A stretch of 64,000 bases of DNA from Geomonas limicola (GTDB taxonomy: Bacteria > Desulfobacterota > Desulfuromonadia > Geobacterales > Geobacteraceae): NCBI RefSeq assembly GCF_014193675.1, contig NZ_BLXZ01000003.1:248001-312000 (forward strand), written 5' to 3'. Position 1 is the stretch's first letter. Every line of letters starts with the position of its first letter. A program made the translations under genes and the position numbers. Positions 25,044 through 34,692 of the stretch are shown here, one piece after another. Below the pieces are notes generated by a model that saw only the letters and a program-made list of their open reading frames with translations, had not been told where the DNA came from and ran no database searches.

Positions 25044-25529
25044 ATGGTGAAGCCAGCGAAAAACACCATTTGCATTTGGTACGATGGCACTGCCGAGGAG
25101 GCAGCGCGGTTTTATGCGGAGACCTTTCCCGATTCATCGGTCGACGCGGTGCACCGTGCACCGGGAGACTTTCCCTCAGGAAAGGAGGGGGTCGTATTGA
25201 TCGTCGAATTTACCGTGATGGGCATTCCCTGCATCGGACTCAACGGAGGTCCGGAGATCAAACACAGTGAGGCCTTTTCCTTCCAGGTCGCAACGACCGA
25301 CCAGGAGGAAACCGATCGTTACTGGAACGCGATCGTCGGCAATGGCGGCCAGGAAAACGCTTGCGGATGGTGCAGGGACAAATGGGGGGTGTTCTGGCAG
25401 ATCACTCCGGTCGCGCTGACCGAAGCGGTCACCGATCCCGATCGCGCGGCCGCCAAGCGGGCCTTCGAGGCGATGCTGCAGATGACCAAGATAGATATAG
25501 CGGCAATAGAGGCAGCACAGCGCGGCTGA
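25044..25529 (+). CDS. VOC-superfamily protein, PhnB/YdaG-like
   Basis: 161-aa protein of the glyoxalase/VOC fold, subgroup formerly called 3-demethylubiquinone-9 3-methyltransferase domain. The motifs ICIWYDGTAEEAARFY, FTVMGIPCIGLNGGPEIKHSEAFSFQV and CGWCRDKWGVFWQI are typical. Members are small dimers, often without known substrate; a methyltransferase role is not supported. GGGAGGAT before the ATG. Transcribed alone, followed by a terminator. Confidence 0.88.
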   Translation: MVKPAKNTICIWYDGTAEEAARFYAETFPDSSVDAVHRAPGDFPSGKEGVVLIVEFTVMGIPCIGLNGGPEIKHSEAFSFQVATTDQEETDRYWNAIVGNGGQENACGWCRDKWGVFWQITPVALTEAVTDPDRAAAKRAFEAMLQMTKIDIAAIEAAQRG

Positions 25530-25550
25530 TGACGCCAGGGATGTCCACCA

Positions 25551-25590
25551 AAACCAAAGGCCTGTCGTTCATTCACGACAGGCCTTTTAG
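25551..25590 (+). terminator. Terminator after the VOC gene
   Basis: Stem AAAGGCCTGTCGT / ACGACAGGCCTTT with loop of about 5 bases, T-run after it. The stem is almost the same as that at 21956-21989, so a terminator cassette may have been copied. Confidence 0.85.
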
Positions 25591-25638
25591 CGTTCGTGAC
25601 CAGCTCAGATCTTCCGCCAAAAGCGTCCCTCCGTGTTG

Positions 25639-25745
25639 ATCCCATCCCCCTCCTGTCCTCCCCCTTGAAGGGGGAGGGACGCGTGCCACCAGTGTTTGCC
25701 CCATCCCCACCCCGACCCTCCCCTTGAAGGGAAGGGAGAGCGGAA
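25639..25745. repeat. Dispersed GC-rich palindromic repeat, two units
   Basis: Two related units in head-to-tail order, each CCCATCCCC... followed by a CCCTT-GAAGGG palindrome. The second unit (about 25700-25740) matches, over about 32 bases, the reverse complement of 59640-59672. REP-like intergenic element. Confidence 0.65.
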
Positions 25746-26007
25746 GGTTGCGTTAATCAGGTAGCGTATGAGATGACGAGGTGATGGGCCACACAGGTTA
25801 TGGCAATGGTCCCGCCAGTCCTATTTAGAGGGATTATAGTCCGTCGGCCTTGCTGACGGCACAACAAGGTGTTGATATTCCGGCGGGGACCGGCTATCTT
25901 CCAGTTTTGTTTTTTCCTGATGAGCACCAACCTTCCGCGGAGCTGGCGGAATTGGTTCACATCAGGCCCGATTTTCAGAAATGCGATTTTGAAAAGGACC
26001 AGGAAAC

Positions 26008-26739
26008 GTGACCAAGAACGACGCCCTCTACGCTGCGCCCCTGCAGGAAATCATCGATTTCCAGTTCGACGAACGGGTCGTTGCCGTTTTTCCCGACATG
26101 ATACAGCGCTCGGTTCCCGGGTACGGGATGATCATTGCCAATATCGGCATCCTCGCCGCGAAGTACGCCCAGGCTAATTCGCACTGCTACGATCTCGGCT
26201 GTTCCCTCGGGGCCGTGAGCCTCGCCATGCGCCAGCGCATCAGTCAGCCGGGCTGCGACATCATCGCCGTCGACAACTCCCCTGCCATGATCGAGCGCGG
26301 CCGGGAACTCCTGGCCCGTGATACCTCCTCACGTGTTCCCGTGACCATGATCTGTGCCGACCTAAAAGAGGTGACGGTCGAGAACGCCTCGGTGGTGGTC
26401 CTCAACTTCACCCTGCAGTTCATTCCGCCGGCGCAGCGTTTGGAGTTGATCCGGTCGATCTACGCGGGTCTCAGGCCGGGCGGCATCCTGGTACTGTCCG
26501 AGAAGATCGCCTTCGCGGACCCCGCGCAGCAGCAGGTCCTTATGGAGCTGCACCACGATTTCAAGCGGGCCAACGGCTACAGCGATCTCGAGATCAGCCA
26601 GAAACGAACCGCACTGGAGAACGTGATGATCCCCGAGACCCTGGCATGTCACCAGGAGCGGCTGCAGGAGGCCGGTTTCTCGGCCTCCTACCTCTGGTTC
26701 CAGTGCTTCAATTTCGCCTCGCTGGTCGCACTCAAATGA
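26008..26739 (+). CDS. cmoA: Carboxy-S-adenosyl-L-methionine synthase
   Basis: 243-aa SAM-dependent enzyme that makes carboxy-SAM from SAM and prephenate for tRNA U34 modification. Motifs: the N-terminal [20 protein letters not shown] (substrate arm), motif [13 protein letters not shown] (about 62), and the region [13 protein letters not shown] (about 131). Length matches E. coli CmoA. Translation starts at GTG 26008 with AGGAAAC upstream. The stop overlaps the cmoB start by 4 bases (ATGA), so the two are coupled. Confidence 0.95.
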   Translation: MTKNDALYAAPLQEIIDFQFDERVVAVFPDMIQRSVPGYGMIIANIGILAAKYAQANSHCYDLGCSLGAVSLAMRQRISQPGCDIIAVDNSPAMIERGRELLARDTSSRVPVTMICADLKEVTVENASVVVLNFTLQFIPPAQRLELIRSIYAGLRPGGILVLSEKIAFADPAQQQVLMELHHDFKRANGYSDLEISQKRTALENVMIPETLACHQERLQEAGFSASYLWFQCFNFASLVALK

Positions 26740-27683
26740 CCTATTTCGATTCCCTTTACCCGCATTTGGCAGAGCTCGGCCAGGAGGCCTGGGCCGAGCA
26801 GTTGCGGGCGGTCCTGCCGGAGAGGCTGGCTGAACGACTGGGCGCGGTTGAGTCGCTACCCGAGCTGAAGCCGTCCGTCATCGAGCTTGCCGACTCCGTT
26901 ACTATCGGCTCCAGCTACGATCTGGGTGAAAGCACCCGGGACGGCTTGATCGCCCAACTCCAGGGTTTCCACCCCTGGCGCAAAGGTCCCTACCGTTTTT
27001 TCGGTGTCGAAATCGACACCGAGTGGCGCTCGGACTGGAAGTGGGAGCGCGTAGTGCCGCACATCCAGCCGCTCACCGGTCGCCGGGTCCTCGACGTCGG
27101 CTGCGGCAACGGCTATCACGGCTGGCGCATGCGCGGCGCGGGTGCGGCGTTCGTATTGGGGATCGAGCCCTTCCTGTTGTCGGTACAGCAGTTCCTGGTG
27201 ATGCAGCACTACCTGCGTGACCCGCGGCACCACGTCATCCCGGTCGGCATCGAGGAGGTGCCCCAAGATATGGCCTGTTTCGACAGCGTCTTCTCGATGG
27301 GGGTTCTCTATCACCGTCGTTCGCCCCTCGACCACCTGTTCCAGCTCAAGGGGTGCCTGCGCCCGGGTGGGGAGCTGATTTTGGAGACACTGATCGTGGA
27401 GGGGGACCGGGATACCGTCTTCGTGCCGCAGGGGCGCTACGCCAAGATGCGCAACGTCTGGTTCCTCCCCTCGATCGCCGCGTTGACCCTGTGGCTCGAG
27501 CGCTGCGGTTTCACCGACGTCGCCTGTGTCGACACCAACCGTACCAGCTGCCAGGAGCAGCGCTCGACCGAGTGGATGCGCTTCGAGTCGCTGCCGGATT
27601 TTCTGGATTCGCGAGATGCGGGGAAGACCATCGAGGGGCACCCTGCGCCGGTGCGGGCGATATTTACCGCGACGCGACCGTAG
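26736..27683 (+). CDS. cmoB: tRNA U34 carboxymethyltransferase
   Basis: 315-aa partner of CmoA; it transfers the carboxymethyl group to 5-hydroxyuridine at the tRNA wobble position. Motif [16 protein letters not shown] (about 120) and the segments [28 protein letters not shown] and [11 protein letters not shown] are characteristic. It starts within the cmoA stop. A longer frame to 26646 lies in cmoA and is not used. Confidence 0.95.
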   Translation: MTYFDSLYPHLAELGQEAWAEQLRAVLPERLAERLGAVESLPELKPSVIELADSVTIGSSYDLGESTRDGLIAQLQGFHPWRKGPYRFFGVEIDTEWRSDWKWERVVPHIQPLTGRRVLDVGCGNGYHGWRMRGAGAAFVLGIEPFLLSVQQFLVMQHYLRDPRHHVIPVGIEEVPQDMACFDSVFSMGVLYHRRSPLDHLFQLKGCLRPGGELILETLIVEGDRDTVFVPQGRYAKMRNVWFLPSIAALTLWLERCGFTDVACVDTNRTSCQEQRSTEWMRFESLPDFLDSRDAGKTIEGHPAPVRAIFTATRP

Positions 27684-27696
27684 GAAAAGCGAATTT

Positions 27697-27922
27697 AGCC
27701 ACGGAGCCACCAAGAACACGGAGAGAAAACCTGCAGACGCAGCTCGCCACAGCACAGAAGTGGCGTCTCCTGTGAACAACAAAAAACTTCCCAACGTGTT
27801 CGGCCCTCTATCGTTAACACATGAGGCCGAACCGGTTACCAGGGTTTCACTCGCCGTTCAGGTTGTCCGCACCAAAGTACCACCCTACGTTATTTCTCCG
27901 TGCCCTTGGTGGCTCCGTGGCT
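27697..27922. repeat. 226-bp element with about 33-bp imperfect terminal inverted repeats
   Basis: The left end starts AGCCACGGAGCCACCAAG and the right end is its reverse complement with few changes over about 33 bases. A second inverted repeat (TTCGGCC / GGCCGAA) lies inside. There is no open frame of note, so it may be a non-autonomous mobile or palindromic element between cmoB and the next gene. Confidence 0.6.
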
Positions 27923-27978
27923 GACTGATTTTTGATTTTTTTTGGTGTTTGCAAAAAAGAACAGGGAAGGAGGTCTAC

Positions 27979-28350
27979 ATGCGCTATATCAATACCGACA
28001 GGATCCTGGCCGCTCAATTGACTACGCCGGCGGAGAACCCTCTTCTGGGGGACGACACACGACTGGTCGATGCCTGGTTCGACGGCACAGGGGTGCACAA
28101 GCAGCTTTTCAAGAAGGTGACGAAGCTCGAGCAGGAAACGCTCGCCCGGGACCTGGAGAAGAAAGGGTTCATCCGCGCCGGAAACCTTCTCTTCAACCCG
28201 CGTGCGGTGCTTTTCGCGGAAATGGAACACGAGATCGTGGGGGGCGTCGTCACGATTGGCTACCAGGGTAACGGCAACCCGGTAGAACTGAAGATCGACA
28301 GCATGGCATTCAAAGCGCTCTGCTCGCAACTCACCGCGGCGCAGGACTGA
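27979..28350 (+). CDS. Hypothetical protein
   Basis: 123-aa soluble protein beginning MRYINTDRILAAQL, with a charged helix (KKVTKLEQETLARDLEKKGF) and beta strands in the second half. No family recognised. AAGGAGGT at good distance from the ATG at 27979 fixes the start. Its end overlaps the convergent alpha/beta hydrolase gene by 20 bases. Confidence 0.7.
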   Translation: MRYINTDRILAAQLTTPAENPLLGDDTRLVDAWFDGTGVHKQLFKKVTKLEQETLARDLEKKGFIRAGNLLFNPRAVLFAEMEHEIVGGVVTIGYQGNGNPVELKIDSMAFKALCSQLTAAQD

Positions 28351-29224
28351 CGGGACCGACCGGCGCCGGACCGGCTTTGCCCGGCAGGGCCTTTTGGTAA
28401 AACTGCACCAGGGCCTTCCGGTAGGGGGAGTCGGCCTCGGCGAAAGCGCCAGCATGCGTCCCGCCGGGCACCTGCCAGAGTTCCTTGGGCTCGCGGGCCT
28501 TCTCGTAGAGTTTCAGCCCCTCGGAGATCGGGACGATGTTGTCCTGGGTCTCATAGATGAGCAGTAATGGTACGGGGGAAATGGCGGCCACTGCGTCGAG
28601 CGCACTGTAGCTGTCGCCGATCAGCAGGTAGGAAAGCGGCCAGCGCAGCAGGGAGAGTACAGGGATCTGGGCCATCTTCTCCCTGACGATGCTGCGGTAG
28701 GAAGCAAAGGCGGACTCGACGGCCACCGCCTGCACCCGGGGAGTCCCGGTCCCCCCAAGCGCCGCGATGGCGTTGGTTCCCCCCAGACTCTGCCCCAGGA
28801 CCACCAGCCGCTCCCGGTCCACGTCGTTTCTGCCAGCCACGTAGCGCAGCGCCGCCTGGGCATCCTCGAAAAGCCCTGCGCGATCAGGAGCACCGGCAGA
28901 CTTCCCGTAGCCTCGATAGTCGAAAACGAACAGGTTGAAACCGGCCCGCGGCAGCCAGTAGACGTAGCTGAAGTGGGCCGTCATGTTCTGGGCATTGCCG
29001 TGAAAGTGGATCACCGTCCCCTGCGGCACGCCAACGGCGGGGATGAACCAGCCCGAAAGCTTGGTGCCATCGGAACTGGGAAAGGTCACCTCTTCGTAGG
29101 GGAGCCCGACCTTCTCGGGGGTATGGTACACGTTGCGGCCCGGGTAGTAGAAGAATCTCCCGAGACACCCCTGACAGCAAAGCAAGGTGACAATCGACAC
29201 GATGCGCACACACCACCTGTACAT
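28331..29224 (-). CDS. Alpha/beta hydrolase lipoprotein
   Basis: 297-aa serine hydrolase with a lipoprotein-type signal (IVTLLCCQGC, lipid Cys about 20). The fold marks are HFHGNAQN (oxyanion loop), FDYRGYGKSAG, nucleophile elbow GQSLGG, acid in YETQDNIVP, and final His in GGTHAG. Resembles the BEM46/YfhR-like group of membrane-linked hydrolases; substrate not known. The start at 29224 has GAGGAG upstream. Overlaps the convergent gene at its 3' end. Confidence 0.88.
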   Translation of the reverse strand: MYRWCVRIVSIVTLLCCQGCLGRFFYYPGRNVYHTPEKVGLPYEEVTFPSSDGTKLSGWFIPAVGVPQGTVIHFHGNAQNMTAHFSYVYWLPRAGFNLFVFDYRGYGKSAGAPDRAGLFEDAQAALRYVAGRNDVDRERLVVLGQSLGGTNAIAALGGTGTPRVQAVAVESAFASYRSIVREKMAQIPVLSLLRWPLSYLLIGDSYSALDAVAAISPVPLLLIYETQDNIVPISEGLKLYEKAREPKELWQVPGGTHAGAFAEADSPYRKALVQFYQKALPGKAGPAPVGPVSPAPR

Positions 29225-29572
29225 GAAGCACTCCTCGATCGGCACATCCGGTCCGAAAGGTAACTGTCGGCTGCAATAATAGCCCCAGCCTGCCCTGGAG
29301 TCCACCGGACGCGCACTCTGGGGCAGATTCAGGCCCTCTCTTTCGGCCCCGATACATTATTTCCCCCCAACCTGAAGAAGCCTTCCCTCCGCACTGGTCT
29401 TACCAATTATTTTTTATAAAACAGAGTGCCGACGATTCTGACCGGCTAACCATCCGCGAGAGCTGCCGATCCCCCCGAGCGAGCGCTTTTTCCAGGCGCC
29501 CAGCAAAACACCGTTAGCCTCACGTCCCTCCCGTCAGCGGCGTACCACGCCGTAAACATTGACGATTTACCC
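29225..29572. other. Intergenic region upstream of the chemotaxis receptor
   Basis: No gene seen. The first part should carry the hydrolase promoter, reading leftwards; the right end holds the receptor promoter listed separately. Confidence 0.4.
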
Positions 29573-29599
29573 TAAAGGAATCAGGTATTTCTCCGAAGG
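29573..29599 (+). promoter_or_regulatory. Possible sigma-28 (FliA) promoter of the chemotaxis receptor
   Basis: TAAA (29573-29576), 15 bases, then TCCGAAGG (29592-29599) against the flagellar consensus TAAA-N15-GCCGATAA. The core CCGA matches, the last bases do not. Position about 50 bases before the gene is suitable. Confidence 0.35.
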
Positions 29600-29652
29600 G
29601 CTTTCCTGACATGTAATACCTGCACCTATAGATATGGAAACAGGAGGAAACG

Positions 29653-31176
29653 GTGAAAAATTGGACCATCGGTAAACGGTTGAGCGGGGTATTTGCGGTA
29701 ACGATCACCCTGTTTGTAGCGAGCATCGTGTACACGTCGTTCGAGTTCAGCAAGATCCAGAAAAGCAGCAAACATATCTCGGATGCCAACCTGCCCAAGA
29801 TCACCCTGATTACCAACGCGGCCAATGCCATCCAGACGATAACCCGCACCGTGGCCCTCTATGCGGCCATCCAGGATCCCGAGTTCCGCAAGACCGCCCG
29901 TGCCACGATCGACAGCGAGCGCATGGTGTACCGCGACGCCATGAAGAAGCTGGAAGACACCCCGGTTGCCGACACTCCGGCCGGCAAGAAGTACAAGGAG
30001 CAACTGGTCGCCTTCAAGGATGCCATCAAGGAGTGCTCGGCGCTCAACAACAACGTGATCGAGGCTGCAACCTCGGGGCACCAGGAGGAAACGGTCCGGG
30101 CTCTCAAGGCTGCGGCACCAAGCCTGGTGCGGGTCAACGAGGCCTCCTCATCGCTTCTGAAGTCGCAACAGGACGCCGTTTCCGGCCGCATCAAGAACGA
30201 CATCGTCGGCGCGCTGGGCGAGGCGCAGACCGCCCTTTCGGTGATCAGCCTGCTCGTGGTGGCGATCTCCGCCCTCTCCGCCTGGCTCTTGATCCGCAGC
30301 ATCATGAAACCGGTCAACGCGCTGGCGGTGGTTTCCACCCGGCTCACCACCGGAAGCCAGGAGCTTTCCGCGAACGCGCAGACCATGTCCCAGGGTGCCA
30401 GCGAGCAGGCGGCTGCCGCCGAGGAGGCCTCCTCGAGCATGGAACAGATGAGCGCCAACATCCGGCAGAATGCCGACAACGCGGCCCAGACCGAGAAGAT
30501 CGCCATCAAGTCGGCCGAGGCAGCCAAGGAAGGGGGCAAGGCGGTCGAGGAGACGGTCGGCGCCATGAAGGAGATCGCCTCCAAGATCAACATCATCGAG
30601 GAGATCGCCCGACAGACCAACCTTTTGGCCCTGAACGCGGCTATCGAGGCGGCCCGCGCCGGTGAGCACGGCAAGGGGTTTGCAGTGGTGGCAAGCGAGG
30701 TGAGGAAGCTTGCGGAGCGCAGCCAGCGCGCAGCCGGCGAGATCTCGGAGCTCTCCGCCAACAGCGTGAACGTTGCGGTGCGGGCGGGCGAACTGCTCTC
30801 CAGGATCGTCCCGGACATCCAGAGAACCGCCGAACTGGTCCAGGAGATCAGCATCTCGAGCCGCGAACAAGACTCCGGCGCCGGGCAGATCAACAAGGCG
30901 ATCCAGCAGCTGGACCAGGTGATCCAGCAAAACGCCAGCGCAGCGGAAGAGATGTCCTCGACCGCCGAGGAGCTGGCCGGCCAGGCGGTGCAGATGCAAA
31001 GCGCCATCACCTTCTTCAAGGCAAGCTCCGATGACGCCGGTTACCTGGCACCGCAGGCGCAGGTGAGACGCAGCGCGGCACGGCCGGCAGCCGCACCCAA
31101 GAGGGTCGCGGCCCCCATCGCGAACCGCCACCAGGGTGTCGAGCTGGAGATGGACGAGAAGTTCGAGAGGTTCTAG
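29653..31176 (+). CDS. Methyl-accepting chemotaxis protein
   Basis: 507-aa receptor. An N-terminal membrane helix (about 10-30), a four-helix periplasmic sensor domain (4HB_MCP, about 32-185), a second membrane helix (about 190-215), a short HAMP-like linker beginning IMKPVNAL, and a long signalling coiled coil. The hairpin tip has the canonical [30 protein letters not shown] (written here as a known conserved block). No C-terminal CheR-docking pentapeptide is seen. AGGAGGAAACG precedes the GTG start. A lone gene, so it should signal through a Che system elsewhere. Confidence 0.95.
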   Translation: MKNWTIGKRLSGVFAVTITLFVASIVYTSFEFSKIQKSSKHISDANLPKITLITNAANAIQTITRTVALYAAIQDPEFRKTARATIDSERMVYRDAMKKLEDTPVADTPAGKKYKEQLVAFKDAIKECSALNNNVIEAATSGHQEETVRALKAAAPSLVRVNEASSSLLKSQQDAVSGRIKNDIVGALGEAQTALSVISLLVVAISALSAWLLIRSIMKPVNALAVVSTRLTTGSQELSANAQTMSQGASEQAAAAEEASSSMEQMSANIRQNADNAAQTEKIAIKSAEAAKEGGKAVEETVGAMKEIASKINIIEEIARQTNLLALNAAIEAARAGEHGKGFAVVASEVRKLAERSQRAAGEISELSANSVNVAVRAGELLSRIVPDIQRTAELVQEISISSREQDSGAGQINKAIQQLDQVIQQNASAAEEMSSTAEELAGQAVQMQSAITFFKASSDDAGYLAPQAQVRRSAARPAAAPKRVAAPIANRHQGVELEMDEKFERF

Positions 31177-31248
31177 ACAGGGGGAGGCAGGTCCCGAAGT
31201 TCCTCTTCCAGCCCCAAGGCCACCCGACGATCCACGGCGATCTGCACA

Positions 31249-31284
31249 CAAAACGGCACCCGGTACTCACCGGGTGCCGTTTGT
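31249..31284 (+). terminator. Hairpin after the chemotaxis receptor
   Basis: Near-perfect stem ACGGCACCCGGT / ACCGGGTGCCGT with a short loop, then TTTGTCGT. Likely the receptor terminator, though the T-run is weak. Confidence 0.65.
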
Positions 31285-31312
31285 CGTAAGGTGCCGGGAG
31301 CACCCTCGCCGG

Positions 31313-31362
31313 TCCTCTCCCCTCCTCTCCCCTCCTCTCCCCTCCTCTCCCCTCCCCTCCCC
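31313..31362. repeat. CCTCTCCCCT decamer microsatellite
   Basis: Four to five tandem copies of a 10-base unit CCTCTCCCCT, just past the stop of the convergent 985-aa gene. Polypyrimidine tract. Confidence 0.85.
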
Positions 31363-31367
31363 GGGTT

Positions 31368-34325
31368 TCACGAGGGAGGCTGTTCCTGCGCCTCGGGCGG
31401 TTCGCCGGCGTCTTCTCCCCCCTGGTATCCGAAGAAAATCTGTTTATGCAGCGCCTCGGCCCAGTCGGGGTTTTCCGTTTCCCTGCCGTTGGTCGGCGTC
31501 TGAGCCTGCTCCCACTCCAGCACCTGGTTGCGGTCTTTTCCGATGTCCCGGAGGGTGAGGGTCAGGGTCTCCTTGTTGTAGTCGCAGATGTACCAGCTGC
31601 GCGCCGGCCTGGTACCGAACACGGAACTTAACGGGAAGGGGTGGGATATCTCGTTGGTGGTGTAGTTGTAGAGAGCGGCCTTCTTCCCTAGCCGAAGCAT
31701 CAAGGTGTTGGTCTCGGGACTCAGCGCGATTTTGCTGTGGTATTCGGCAAAGAAATAGCAGCACGGCGAGTTGGGATAGGTTACCCGGTTTTCGTACCCG
31801 ATGAGGTCGGCCCTCTTCAAGATGGCGCGGTCGAAGTAGTAGAAATGCCCCTTCGCCCTATCGACTTCCCAAACGTCCTTCGGAGACAGGTCGAGGCTGT
31901 ACTCCGGTGTCAGGTTCTTCACGCAGAATTTCATGAGGTCCTCGCTACCGATGATGAACTTGTCCGGATAGCAGGAAGTCCGCACCATTTCGATCCGTTT
32001 CTTGTTACCTACTCTCACGGTGGCGGCCTGGCTTCTATTCCCCAGCTTCTTGCGCACCACTCTTCCCGGACCGGTATCGTCGACGTCCCAGATGACGACG
32101 TAGTAGTCGGTGCTCCGTTCGGAGGATAAGAAGACGTAGACCGGGAAGTCGTCTCCGCTTTCGCAGAATTCCCTGATGTCGACACAGGCGGTGAAGGCAC
32201 TTTTCTCGTCACTGAGCACCGCCCGCCATTTATGCACGGGATTCTTCGGGTCGCTTAACAGGAAGGTATCGTCCGACGGAAGCGCGTCGTAGAGGTAGAG
32301 CTCCTTCAGATGCGGCGAGACGTACCTCCCGGCCTGCAGCTTTTCGAGATCGACGACCACGAGGACATCGTCTTGTTCGCGCAGCAGGATATGGCGGTCG
32401 GTCGAGCCGATCCAATACAGGGGAGGATTGTTGAAGAAGTCGGGTTGGAGCGTCTCGGAGAACTCGAGCCGCAGGGGGGTGCGTGCTATGGCAAGGTCTG
32501 CGGCGATCTCCGCATCGAAACCGTCGAAGACCTCGTTATGGGTTGGCAGCGCCGCTCTCACCATGGCGGCCCTGTCGTGCATGCCTGATCTGACGAAGTA
32601 CTGGTAGGCCTCGAGGAGTTCCTCTTCCTTGTCCACGGGTATCAACTCCGCAATGCGCGCCTCCAGTTTCCGGCCGATTTCCACGCGCTCCTCCAGGGGA
32701 AGGTGGATCATCGCCTTGCGGGCCGCACTGGCAAAAGCCTGGGCCTGGCTCAGCGTGGTACCTTCCCGGTTTGCCGCAACGAGGATCCCCTCGACCTCTT
32801 CCCGGGCGCGGGCCTGCTCCCAGGCAAGAGCCCGGTCGTAGACCTCGTGAAACTCGCGAAACTTTTCGAAGTAGTGCTTCACCCGTTCCAGCAGGTCGAG
32901 GCATCCCGCGGGCTGGCCCGCTTTGAACGAGCTTATGGCTAACACCAGATCCAGCCAGGCCTGGCGGGCATTCTTTTCCGGAAGCCTCTGCAGCCGGCGG
33001 TTTCCCAGCAAGAAACCGAGATAGGGGGAGAGGGAACGGGCTTCCCTGCACAACGCGTCCAGGTCCGTGTGGCTCTGCAGCCACCAGGCGATCTCGAAGG
33101 CCTCCGGCCAGCGGGCCTCGATTACCAGGGCACGCAACTGCTCGAGGCGGCTTTGTGCCCGTGCCTTTTTCTGGTTTTCACGCTCCCGTGCGATGGAGGC
33201 GGCGATGGTCGCCTCATGGGGGCGGTCGCGGACCAGCAGTTTTTCCAGGAGCTCCAGCCGCGCCTCGCACCCTTCGGTCTGCGCGAGACGCTCCCACAGG
33301 ATGGCAACTTCGGCGGCTTCCCGGTCTGCAGAGATCCCGGCTACGATTTCGCGCGCCCGCGGGTCGTTCGGGGAGAGCTGCAGGACCTGGCGCGCCAAAG
33401 CCTCGGCCTCGGCCAGGTCGGCGCCTTGCAGCGCGGTGTAGGCCTGCTCGAGCAGCGGAGCCACCTGCGCCTGCAAGGCCGCTTCGACTTCCCGCTTCAA
33501 CCCTTCCAGCCCCCCCGCATACCCTTCGGTCTCCTCGGCCGCCAGCAACAGCTTGTAGGCCAGGGCCATGTTGGCATCCCTGCGTGCGATGTCGGCATAG
33601 GCGACCAGGGACTCCTTGTCGAGTTCCTTGCGGTGCAGCTCGTCAAAAATCGCCCGGGCCTCGGGGAAGGCGCCGCTCAGGTAGTAGGCCCGTGCCAGGA
33701 GCGCCCGCAGCCTCGCGTCGCGCAAAAACTGGTGCTGCTGAGCGAGCACCAGGGCGACCGCCTGCCGGTAGGCCCCCATCTCCTCAACCAGGGCACGGAC
33801 GGCCCTCTCGAGAGTGGGGATGTCGTCGCGGTCCGAGATACCGATGCTGCACAAGGCCTCCTCCGCAGCCGCGAATTCGTAGTCGGCAAGAAACTCCTGC
33901 GCCCGCTTCAAAAGCTCACGGGGAGTCTGTCCCAGGTCGGGAGCCTCCTTCCTGGTCTTGCGGTTTTTTTTCGCGGGGAGCTGCTCGGCAGCTTCGGTTT
34001 CGCAACCGGCCTGGTCGAGTGCCCTTAAGGAAAGGGCCGCCAGTGGGGCGTGGCAGGCATCGATGGAAGGGAGGGCCGCATGCTTGATGAGGACGATCTC
34101 GGCGTTGAGGGGATGGGGGACCAGCCGGAAGGTTTGTCCGTAGTGTTCCAGCAAGAGGTTCTGCAGTCGCGACTTGATCTCGTACCCCCTGAGGCGCTGC
34201 GCCTCGGAGAGGCAGGCCGTGGTCGGGTTGACCTTCTTGATCAGGGAGATGAGGTCGAGTGAAGAAGGGATGAGCGAGGAGTCCAGCGTTTTCAGGGCGT
34301 CTTGCACAGCGGCTTGCCAGCTCAT
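31368..34325 (-). CDS. 985-aa TPR-like protein with C-terminal beta-propeller-like region
   Basis: Very large soluble protein without signal peptide. The N-terminal about 100 residues form a helical domain (MSWQAAVQDALKTLDSS). Residues about 165-600 consist of degenerate tetratricopeptide-type helical pairs (for example ARAYYLSGAFPEARAIFDEL and LARQVLQLSPNDPRAREIV). From about 640 the chain changes to beta-rich segments such as DRHILLREQDDVLVVVDLEK and YVFLSSERSTDYYVVIWDVD, as in a propeller. It may be a scaffold or be part of a surface or regulatory machine. No family is recognised over the full length. The start at 34325 has AAAGGAGA upstream; a longer frame reaches 34532 but crosses the promoter. 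Confidence 0.75.
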   Translation of the reverse strand: MSWQAAVQDALKTLDSSLIPSSLDLISLIKKVNPTTACLSEAQRLRGYEIKSRLQNLLLEHYGQTFRLVPHPLNAEIVLIKHAALPSIDACHAPLAALSLRALDQAGCETEAAEQLPAKKNRKTRKEAPDLGQTPRELLKRAQEFLADYEFAAAEEALCSIGISDRDDIPTLERAVRALVEEMGAYRQAVALVLAQQHQFLRDARLRALLARAYYLSGAFPEARAIFDELHRKELDKESLVAYADIARRDANMALAYKLLLAAEETEGYAGGLEGLKREVEAALQAQVAPLLEQAYTALQGADLAEAEALARQVLQLSPNDPRAREIVAGISADREAAEVAILWERLAQTEGCEARLELLEKLLVRDRPHEATIAASIARERENQKKARAQSRLEQLRALVIEARWPEAFEIAWWLQSHTDLDALCREARSLSPYLGFLLGNRRLQRLPEKNARQAWLDLVLAISSFKAGQPAGCLDLLERVKHYFEKFREFHEVYDRALAWEQARAREEVEGILVAANREGTTLSQAQAFASAARKAMIHLPLEERVEIGRKLEARIAELIPVDKEEELLEAYQYFVRSGMHDRAAMVRAALPTHNEVFDGFDAEIAADLAIARTPLRLEFSETLQPDFFNNPPLYWIGSTDRHILLREQDDVLVVVDLEKLQAGRYVSPHLKELYLYDALPSDDTFLLSDPKNPVHKWRAVLSDEKSAFTACVDIREFCESGDDFPVYVFLSSERSTDYYVVIWDVDDTGPGRVVRKKLGNRSQAATVRVGNKKRIEMVRTSCYPDKFIIGSEDLMKFCVKNLTPEYSLDLSPKDVWEVDRAKGHFYYFDRAILKRADLIGYENRVTYPNSPCCYFFAEYHSKIALSPETNTLMLRLGKKAALYNYTTNEISHPFPLSSVFGTRPARSWYICDYNKETLTLTLRDIGKDRNQVLEWEQAQTPTNGRETENPDWAEALHKQIFFGYQGGEDAGEPPEAQEQPPS

Positions 34326-34357
34326 AGCAGCGTCTCCTTTGCCTGATAAATTTGGAA

Positions 34358-34385
34358 ATTTTAATATCATATCGGGCCGTGTCAA
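34358..34385 (-). promoter_or_regulatory. Sigma-70 promoter of the 985-aa gene
   Basis: On the minus strand TTGACA (34385-34380), 16-base spacer, TAAAAT (34363-34358). The expected start is about 25 bases before the ATG at 34325. Confidence 0.65.
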
Positions 34386-34692
34386 AGAGGATGCGTTGAA
34401 CCGGGGGAGAGAAGGCAGGTACCTTTTGCAGGGGAGGAAAACCTGGGGAAAAAACGGGACTCGGAACAGGCGGAAAGCCCCGGCCGAACCGGGTCCGGGA
34501 CCGTTGCTGCGGGAAGACTCACCGGTCGTCAAAGGGAGCGCTCGGCAGCCGAAAAGATCCCCCGCGGGAAGACAAACACCGGTAAAGGCCTGGTTTTACG
34601 AACTGGCGATGTTGTGACGAGGGTCACCAACGGTTCCCGGGCGCCTGTGCTACCGTCGCTGCAACGAAAACGAAAACGGAATACCGATAGAC

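Noticed and set aside
26646..26735. Longer N-terminus of cmoB inside cmoA
   Set aside because: The ATG overlapping the cmoA stop gives the normal family N-terminus; the longer version is out-of-frame cmoA sequence.
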